From positions 1-37,731 of the forward strand of contig CANPXD010000010.1 in assembly GCA_947585615.1 (NCBI GenBank): 37,731 nt of DNA, given 5' to 3'. The notes under the pieces are model-generated. The model was not told where the DNA came from. It saw nothing but the letters and a program-made list of their open reading frames with translations, and ran no database searches. Numbering within the stretch: the stretch's first letter is position 1; every line of letters begins with the position of its first letter. Of this stretch, positions 32,627-37,731 are shown piece after piece. The stretch is from an uncultured Clostridia bacterium. GTDB lineage: Bacteria; Bacillota; Clostridia; Oscillospirales; Acutalibacteraceae. Both the position numbers and the translations under genes were made by a program.

Positions 32627-33882
32627 AAAAGCTTGTTATATTTTTTCTAACCCTTGTTCTGCTCCTATCTCAGTCCGCAATTTTTGCCTATGCAGACGAT
32701 GAAGAAATTTTTACCGATGAGCAGATTGAATACTACAGCAGTCTCGGACTTCAGGGCACTTCAGTAAATGTCTATAACTGGGGGGAATATATTTCGGACG
32801 GCTCTGAGGATTCTATGGACGTTGTGCGTGAATTTCAACGTCTCACGGGCGCAAAAGTTAATTACACCAACTATGAATCAAATGAGAATATGTATTCAAA
32901 ACTTGCCGGAGGCGGCGTTTCCTATGATGTTATTGTTCCGAGCGATTATATGATAAGCAGGCTTCTTGATGAGGATATGCTTGTTGAAATCGACTGGAAC
33001 AATGTGCCAAATATAAAGTACATTGCCGATGAGTACCAGCACCTTTATTTTGATCCTGAACAGAAATATTCAATATGCTATAATGTCGGGACAACCGTTT
33101 TAGTATATAATACTAAGCTAGTAGAAGGTGAGCCTGACAGCTGGGATGTTCTCTGGGATGAACAGTACAGGGGAAAAGTTCTTATGTTCAATAACTCACG
33201 CGACGCTTTTGCCATTGCACAGGCTGTTCTCGGTCAGGATTTCAATTCCGTCAATGAATCCGATTGGATTGAAGCTGCTCAACTTCTTGCCGAACAGAAA
33301 GATAAGACAAGTCCGGTTTATGTAATGGATGAAATTTTCAACCTTATGGAAAGCGGCGAATACGCGTTCGCAACCTACTATGCAGGCGATTATGTTCTTA
33401 TGTCCGAAAATAATCCGGACCTTGCTTACTGCTTCCCGAAAGAGGGAATAAACGTATTTTATGACGCATTCTGTATTCCTTCCTGCGTGCAGAATAAGCG
33501 CGGAGCGGAGGCGTTTATAAACTTTATGCAGGAACCCCAGGTCGCCCTTGCCAATGCGGAATACATTTATTACGCCAGTCCGAATACTTCGGTAATCAAT
33601 AATGAGGAATATTCGCTTTATCAGGACGAAACCGTGTATCCCGAAAAAATAGAAAACGGGCAGTTCTTTGAAAATCTGCCCCAAAACATTCTTGAACTGC
33701 AGGCGGATTTATGGACGGGCGTCAAAAGCGGACAGCTTTCTTCACAGAGCAAGGAACAGAACAAACGAATTTACATTACGTCCGGAGTCCTGACGGGACT
33801 TATTGTTTGCGTTGTTTCTGTTAAACTTGTCTTAAATCATAAAAAAAGAAAAACAGAGGATCTGAGTGATCTGTATGAATGA
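32623..33882 (+). CDS. potD: Polyamine-binding protein PotD with a C-terminal membrane anchor
   Basis: The 419-residue protein has a signal peptide cleaved near FAYA (residue 24) with no lipobox cysteine. The binding domain starts with VNVYNWGEYISDGSED and includes SYDVIVPSDYMISRL, AGDYVLMSENNPDLAY and FYDAFCIPSCVQNKRGAEAF, all typical of PotD/PotF. After residue 380 comes a membrane helix (ITSGVLTGLIVCVVSVKLVL) and a charged inside tail (NHKKRKTEDLSDLYE). The protein is therefore held by a C-terminal helix instead of a lipid, unusual for Firmicutes binding proteins. The downstream phosphatase gene overlaps its end. Confidence 0.93.
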   Translation: MKKLVIFFLTLVLLLSQSAIFAYADDEEIFTDEQIEYYSSLGLQGTSVNVYNWGEYISDGSEDSMDVVREFQRLTGAKVNYTNYESNENMYSKLAGGGVSYDVIVPSDYMISRLLDEDMLVEIDWNNVPNIKYIADEYQHLYFDPEQKYSICYNVGTTVLVYNTKLVEGEPDSWDVLWDEQYRGKVLMFNNSRDAFAIAQAVLGQDFNSVNESDWIEAAQLLAEQKDKTSPVYVMDEIFNLMESGEYAFATYYAGDYVLMSENNPDLAYCFPKEGINVFYDAFCIPSCVQNKRGAEAFINFMQEPQVALANAEYIYYASPNTSVINNEEYSLYQDETVYPEKIENGQFFENLPQNILELQADLWTGVKSGQLSSQSKEQNKRIYITSGVLTGLIVCVVSVKLVLNHKKRKTEDLSDLYE

Positions 33883-34606
33883 TGTTTTACTTTTCGATGA
33901 ATTTAATGAAGGTCTGTATGAGACAATTTCTTCACTCAAAAATACAAAATGCCTGATTTTTGATCTTGACGGGACGCTTGTCAACACGATTGACGATTTA
34001 GCCCGTACCTGTGATTTTCTTTTGAAGAATGATGGGATCAGGCCGAAATGGACAATAGAGGATTACACACGTTTTGTCGGAAACGGTGCAAAAATGCTCG
34101 TTAAAAGAATTTATGAAGACTCTCTTACTGATGAGGAACTGAATTTCAGATATGAACTCTTCAAGAAAAAATATAATGAAATAAAGCTTGACAATGCTTA
34201 TATTTACAGTGGCGTCAAAGAACTTTGCAATTCGCTTAAGGCAAGGGGTTTGAAGCTTGCCGTATGCACAAATAAACCGTGTTTGGCGGCAGTTGATATG
34301 GTTGAAAGGCTTTTCGGCAAAAACTTCTTTGACGTTATCTGCGGAGCGCAGGATGGTATTCCAAAAAAGCCCGATGCTGCAATGGCAAACAGTATACTTA
34401 AAAAGCTCTGTCTTGAGCCGAGCGACTGCGTGTGGATAGGAGACAGCCCTGTAGACATTGAGTCCGCTGAAAATCTCGGCTGTAAATGTATTGCCGTTAC
34501 CTGGGGCTATACTTCTTTTGAATTGTTGCATCTTTCTTTTCCTGCACTTATCGTCGATAAACCTGAAGATATTTTAAAAATTTTCACATTTAATATTGAC
34601 AACTGA
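33866..34606 (+). CDS. HAD-superfamily phosphatase (phosphoglycolate phosphatase-like)
   Basis: This roughly 246-residue cytoplasmic HAD hydrolase has the nucleophile motif IFDLDGTLVNT (near residue 32), motif II in VCTNKP, the motif III lysine near IPKKPDA and motif IV in WIGDSPVDIESAENLG. The cap domain is the small helical type of Gph/PGMB-like enzymes (about 45-115). The substrate cannot be read from sequence. GTG 33866 has AGAGGA five bases upstream; ATG 33875 is an equally possible start. About 25 residues precede the usual HAD start. It overlaps the end of potD, so it is the last gene of the pot transcript. The tRNA promoter lies in its final codons. Confidence 0.85.
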   Translation: MICMNDVLLFDEFNEGLYETISSLKNTKCLIFDLDGTLVNTIDDLARTCDFLLKNDGIRPKWTIEDYTRFVGNGAKMLVKRIYEDSLTDEELNFRYELFKKKYNEIKLDNAYIYSGVKELCNSLKARGLKLAVCTNKPCLAAVDMVERLFGKNFFDVICGAQDGIPKKPDAAMANSILKKLCLEPSDCVWIGDSPVDIESAENLGCKCIAVTWGYTSFELLHLSFPALIVDKPEDILKIFTFNIDN

Positions 34607-34624
34607 CTGTTCTTCTGCTATAAT
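34596..34624 (+). promoter_or_regulatory. Consensus sigma-A promoter for tRNA-Leu
   Basis: TTGACA (34596-34601) and TATAAT (34619-34624) are exactly 17 bases apart, a perfect consensus. The -35 and part of the spacer lie within the last codons of the HAD phosphatase gene. Transcription should begin about seven bases before the tRNA. Confidence 0.9.
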
Positions 34625-34638
34625 CTCAATCGTTGCAA

Positions 34639-34723
34639 GCGAGAGTGGCGGAATCGGCAGACGCGCACGTTTGAGGGGCGTGTGGGGCGACTCGTACGGG
34701 TTCAAGTCCCGTCTCTCGCACCA
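34639..34723 (+). tRNA. tRNA-Leu, anticodon GAG, with encoded CCA
   Basis: The acceptor stem GCGAGAG (34639-34645) pairs with CTCTCGC (34713-34719), followed by the discriminator A and an encoded CCA (34721-34723). The anticodon stem CACGT/GCGTG frames the loop TTGAGGG, giving anticodon GAG at 34673-34675, which reads CUC and CUU leucine codons. A long variable arm (GGGGCGACTC region) marks a class II tRNA, as expected for leucine. The T arm has CGGGTTCAAGTCCCG. Confidence 0.96.
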
Positions 34724-34761
34724 AAAGGACTTGGTTTTCATTTGAATTCCAAGTCCTTTTT
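34723..34761 (+). terminator. Intrinsic terminator after tRNA-Leu
   Basis: AAAAGGACTTGG (34723-34734) pairs perfectly with CCAAGTCCTTTT (34749-34760), ending in five T residues. The loop can form a second short stem (TTCA/TGAA). Confidence 0.88.
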
Positions 34762-34796
34762 ACTGCCTGTTATTTTGTTCGATAAGGATGTTTAAT

Positions 34797-35771
34797 ATGA
34801 TTGTAAGAACACCAACTTTTTATAAAGAATTCAGTTGTATTGCCGGAGCCTGTCCCGATTCCTGCTGTCAGGGATGGGAGGTTGACGCTGATGAAATGTC
34901 GCTTCAATATTACAATACGCTTACCGGGGATATAGGAAAGCGCATTTCATCTGTTCTTGACAGTGATGAATACTCGAATACGGTTTTTCGTCTCTCCGAA
35001 AATAAGCGATGTCCTTTTCTCAATTCCGAAAATCTTTGTGATTTACATATCGCTGTCGGTCAGGAGCATACGCCTTATACCTGCCGCACGTTTCCGCGCT
35101 TCATTAATGATTTCGGTGCAACGCGTGAAATCGGTCTGTCTTTTTCATGCCCTGTTGCTTCGGAAATTATTTGGAATACAAATGATTTTGACTTCTGTGA
35201 AGAAGTAAACGGCGATCCTCCAGTGTTAAATGATATTGATGCAAAGCTCTATTTCAAGTTGGCAAATGCCAGAAAAGAAGCAATAAAAATTGTTAAATCG
35301 GATGAAACTTCTCTTACTGAACGTCTTTCACGCCTGCTCGATTTTGGTATTGCGTTGCAGAGTGATATTCATAAATATAAGGAACAGGGAAGTGTCACAC
35401 CTTTTTTTGATGTATTCAGAAATCCGGAACTAATTAATCCGGAGTGGGAGGAAAAGGTTAAAAATCGTTCGGATAAAGTTTTATTCATCAATCAGAAAAG
35501 CTGTGAAAATATTGCCGTCTATTTTCTATTCAGATATTTTCTTATGGCGGTTTATGACAAAGATATTTTATCTAAAATAAAAATGGCTGTTATCGGAGCG
35601 CTTATTCCGTCAATGTTCGGTAATGACGCATGGACTGTTCATCTTTGGAGTAAGGAAACGGAACACAGTGATGTCAATATGGAGAGATATAAATTTGAGA
35701 TTCGGCATAATATCAACTTATCCGCGCAAAAACTTAAGGAATTGCTTTCGGCAGGTGCAATTAAATATTAA
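34797..35771 (+). CDS. FliB/YkgJ-type cysteine-cluster protein (annotated family: flagellin lysine-N-methylase)
   Basis: The 324-residue cytoplasmic protein starts at ATG 34797, preceded by AAGGA; ATG 34788 overlaps that site. The N-terminal third has the cysteine pattern of the CxxCxxCC family: CIAGACPDSCCQGWEVD (about residues 14-30), CPFLNSENLCDLH (about 75-87) and TCRTFPR (about 98-104). These are likely to bind zinc or an iron-sulfur cluster. The remainder is helical. Homologues are commonly labelled flagellin lysine methylases after Salmonella FliB, but there is no flagellar gene in the window, and many Clostridia carry it without that link. Actual substrate unknown. Confidence 0.8.
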   Translation: MIVRTPTFYKEFSCIAGACPDSCCQGWEVDADEMSLQYYNTLTGDIGKRISSVLDSDEYSNTVFRLSENKRCPFLNSENLCDLHIAVGQEHTPYTCRTFPRFINDFGATREIGLSFSCPVASEIIWNTNDFDFCEEVNGDPPVLNDIDAKLYFKLANARKEAIKIVKSDETSLTERLSRLLDFGIALQSDIHKYKEQGSVTPFFDVFRNPELINPEWEEKVKNRSDKVLFINQKSCENIAVYFLFRYFLMAVYDKDILSKIKMAVIGALIPSMFGNDAWTVHLWSKETEHSDVNMERYKFEIRHNINLSAQKLKELLSAGAIKY

Positions 35772-35786
35772 ATATTTAAAAATTTG

Positions 35787-35815
35787 TTGAAATTAATATT
35801 AGTCTGTATTATAAT
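35787..35815 (+). promoter_or_regulatory. Sigma-A promoter for the FAD oxidoreductase gene
   Basis: TTGAAA (35787-35792) and TATAAT (35810-35815) are separated by 17 bases, 45 bases before the gene start. Confidence 0.75.
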
Positions 35816-35859
35816 AATCGGAGTTTATTTCCTAATTTTATTTGTGAGGAGCGAATACA

Positions 35860-37413
35860 ATGAAAAAGGCGCTTGTAATCGGAGCAGGACCCGCCGGTCT
35901 TACGGCCGCATATGAACTGCTGACAAAATCTAATGATTTTGAAGTGATTGTGTTTGAAGAAAGCGACACTTTCGGCGGAATTTCAAAAACCGTAAATTAT
36001 AACGGAAACCGTATGGATATGGGCGGACACAGATTTTTTTCCAAAATTCCAGAAGTAAACGAATGGTGGGAAAAAATGCTCCCTATGCAGGGTGCTCCTT
36101 CCTATGACGACCTTGTTCTCAATCGCAGTGTTCCGCTTACTGACGGAGGCCCGAATCCCGAAAAACAGGATCGCGTTATGCTTACGCGTAACCGTGTTTC
36201 GCGTATTCTGTTTGATTCAAAATTCTACGATTATCCTGTTTCTCTCAAAATGGAAACCCTTAAAAATATGGGACTGATTAACACCATAAAGGTTGGATTC
36301 AGTTATCTTGCGGCAATGTTTCATAAGCTTCCCGAAGATAATCTTGAAAATTTCTATATTAATCGTTTCGGCAGGAAGCTGTATTCGATGTTTTTTGAAT
36401 ATTATACAGAAAATCTTTGGGGCAGGCATCCGCGTGAAATAGACGCGTCTTGGGGTGCGCAGCGCGTAAAGGGACTTTCCATAACTGCAGTCATTAAGGA
36501 TATTTTCGGAAAGGTATTTAACAAAAAGAACCGCAAGGTGGAAACCTCACTGATTGAGGAGTTCAAATATCCCAAGCTCGGTCCCGGTCAGCTCTGGGAG
36601 GTTACGGCTTCCGAAATTGAGAGACTGGGCGGTACGATAATTAAAAACGCTAAGGTTATTGGAATAAATAAGGACAAAAACAATAGTATCACATCGCTGT
36701 CCTATGAAAAGGACGGTAAGGTGATTTCAGAGAGCGGAGACTGCGTTATTTCTTCTATGCCTATTAAGGATCTTGTTCAAGGGATGAACGATGTTCCTGC
36801 TGAACCGGCACAGATCGCACAAGGTCTCCCATACCGTGATTATATGACGCTCGGCGTGCTTGTTTCAAAGCTTAATCTTAAAAATAAAACAAATATGAGA
36901 ACGATCGGCAATATCGTTCCTGATTGCTGGGTGTATGTTCAGGACAGAAATGTTAAAATGGGACGTTTTCAGATTTATAACAACTGGTCGCCATATATGG
37001 TTAAAAATCTTGAAAATACTGTTTGGATCGGTCTTGAATACTTTGTCAATGAGGGCGATGAATTCTGGAAAATGACTGAGGATGAATTCAGAAAAATAGG
37101 TATTTCCGAGATGATTAAGCTCGGTCTTATTGACAGTGAAGATGTTGTAATTGATTGCCATATGGAAAAGGTTAAAAAAGCGTATCCAGCGTATTTTGAC
37201 ACATATGATGATATAGACAAGCTGATTGACTATCTTAATACGATTGACAATCTCTACTGCGTCGGTAGAAACGGTCAGCACCGCTATAACAATATTGACC
37301 ATTCAATGATGACCTCTTTTGAGGCAGTTAAAAATATAATTTCCGGCGAAAAGGATAAAACAAATATCTGGAATGTCAACACGGAACAGGAGTATCACGA
37401 AAAGGCAAACTGA
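35860..37413 (+). CDS. FAD/NAD(P)-dependent oxidoreductase, UDP-galactopyranose-mutase/protoporphyrinogen-oxidase-like
   Basis: The 517-residue protein opens with a dinucleotide-binding motif ([15 protein letters not shown], residues 6-20) and GGISKTV, then [20 protein letters not shown]. This layout is typical of amine-oxidase-like flavoproteins found with polysaccharide genes. Further signatures are [24 protein letters not shown] in the middle, cited in two parts ([10 protein letters not shown] and SWGAQRVKG), and the C-terminal FAD contact [18 protein letters not shown]. No signal peptide or membrane helix is apparent. GAGGAG precedes the ATG by eight bases. The likely role is redox or isomerase chemistry on a nucleotide sugar or lipid-linked sugar, but the substrate is not decided. 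A membrane protein gene follows after 25 bases. Confidence 0.85.
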   Translation: MKKALVIGAGPAGLTAAYELLTKSNDFEVIVFEESDTFGGISKTVNYNGNRMDMGGHRFFSKIPEVNEWWEKMLPMQGAPSYDDLVLNRSVPLTDGGPNPEKQDRVMLTRNRVSRILFDSKFYDYPVSLKMETLKNMGLINTIKVGFSYLAAMFHKLPEDNLENFYINRFGRKLYSMFFEYYTENLWGRHPREIDASWGAQRVKGLSITAVIKDIFGKVFNKKNRKVETSLIEEFKYPKLGPGQLWEVTASEIERLGGTIIKNAKVIGINKDKNNSITSLSYEKDGKVISESGDCVISSMPIKDLVQGMNDVPAEPAQIAQGLPYRDYMTLGVLVSKLNLKNKTNMRTIGNIVPDCWVYVQDRNVKMGRFQIYNNWSPYMVKNLENTVWIGLEYFVNEGDEFWKMTEDEFRKIGISEMIKLGLIDSEDVVIDCHMEKVKKAYPAYFDTYDDIDKLIDYLNTIDNLYCVGRNGQHRYNNIDHSMMTSFEAVKNIISGEKDKTNIWNVNTEQEYHEKAN

Positions 37414-37438
37414 TGCTGAATTTTGAAAGGTTAAATAG

Positions 37439-37731
37439 ATGAAGACGTTATACAAAAATATAAACGGAATATGGGGAATACTTCTCGTTATATACACGCT
37501 GTGCGTCATTTATCTTGAAGCGCTTGTTGATGAAAATTATTTGTCCTCATTCGGAAAGCTTGTACTTCCCGCTGCCGTAATTGCATTTTTTTACTTTGTG
37601 ATTCCCAAAATAAGAAAACTTGAATTTGATCTTGACGGCGACCTTTCAGCAAAAGCAAAGCGTAAGTTCTTTTTCGCTTTCTTTGCAATTTCTCTTCTTT
37701 GGCTGTCCTTTTGGCTTGCCGGTGCATTTCC
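37439..37731 (+). CDS. N-terminal part of a multi-pass membrane protein, cut by the window end
   Basis: ATG 37439 is preceded by GAAAGG at a good distance and the frame stays open to the window edge (97 residues). Three hydrophobic segments can be seen: WGILLVIYTLCVIYLEALV (about 12-30), KLVLPAAVIAFFYFVIP (about 43-59) and FFFAFFAISLLWLSFWLAGA (about 77-96). A charged loop (KIRKLEFDLDGDLSAKAKRK) lies between the second and third. The start resembles Clostridia membrane glycosyltransferases that attach sugars from lipid carriers, but the visible part has no diagnostic motif. Pairing with the FAD enzyme suggests a polysaccharide or glycosylation role, as inference. Confidence 0.65.
   Translation, partial: MKTLYKNINGIWGILLVIYTLCVIYLEALVDENYLSSFGKLVLPAAVIAFFYFVIPKIRKLEFDLDGDLSAKAKRKFFFAFFAISLLWLSFWLAGAF

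Noticed and set aside
33998-34531. A 177-codon minus-strand frame inside the HAD phosphatase gene
   Set aside because: It lies opposite conserved HAD motifs and has no recognisable protein signature or ribosome site.
1-37731. CRISPR arrays, insertion sequences, integrase genes, riboswitches or T-boxes
   Set aside because: No regularly spaced repeats, transposase or recombinase motifs, or recognised leader folds were seen in the gaps, which are mostly under 200 bases.

Overview
The window reads as a chromosome segment of a low-to-moderate-GC, endospore-forming member of the Clostridia. I would place it in the Oscillospirales/Ruminococcaceae, probably gut-associated, by inference. The reasons are: the Firmicutes order rsmB-rlmN-prpC-prkC-rsgA-thiN-spoVM; the clostridial sporulation gene sipL; TTG start codons and GGAGG-type ribosome sites; a GH51 arabinofuranosidase; and a secreted protease carrying BspA-type leucine-rich repeats. 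Most of the window is tightly packed core genome. No phage, transposon, rRNA or CRISPR array is visible.

Layout. (1) 1-6805: the end of a YugP-like membrane metallopeptidase, then rsmB, rlmN, the phosphatase/kinase pair prpC-prkC, rsgA and thiN, mostly overlapping or a few bases apart, so probably one operon. (2) 6858-10197: a spore-envelope block. It holds a 47-residue membrane peptide, a 27-residue SpoVM-like peptide with a TTG start, a perfect hairpin, then sipL and spoIVA behind a sigma-E-like promoter. Together these would encode the basement layer of the spore coat. (3) 10254-14343: a zinc-ribbon protein, a GHL10-type lipoprotein, mtaB (convergent and overlapping) and a D-Ala-D-Ala carboxypeptidase. 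(4) 14414-19143: pgi, a small P-loop protein, yceD-rpmF, der and plsY. (5) 19144-23649: pepP and a GH51 arabinofuranosidase with back-to-back promoters, a DUF6171-like protein, an unrecognised membrane protein and an AlkD-like protein.

(6) 23650-26940: a more AT-rich accessory patch. It has two unrecognised 58-residue membrane peptides, an S8 protease with LRRs, and a coupled 35-residue peptide that looks like a precursor or signal peptide. This is the best candidate for an undescribed system. (7) 26958-29741: murC, with the dipicolinate synthase pair dpaA-dpaB (spoVFA/spoVFB) divergent from it. (8) 29840-34606: potABCD with overlapping junctions, including a substrate-binding protein anchored by a C-terminal membrane helix, and a coupled HAD phosphatase. 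(9) 34639-34760: tRNA-Leu(GAG) with a consensus promoter and a terminator. (10) 34797-37731: a FliB/YkgJ-type cysteine-cluster protein, an FAD-dependent oxidoreductase of the UDP-galactopyranose-mutase-like type, and the start of a multi-pass membrane protein cut by the window edge.

Functionally, three themes recur. One is translation and ribosome maturation (rsmB, rlmN, rsgA, der, yceD-rpmF, mtaB, tRNA-Leu). Another is cell wall and sporulation (murC, the DD-carboxypeptidase, prkC/prpC, spoVM, sipL, spoIVA, dpaAB). The third is nutrient handling (GH51, pgi, polyamine uptake). All calls rest on reading motifs and gene order by eye. No database search was run.
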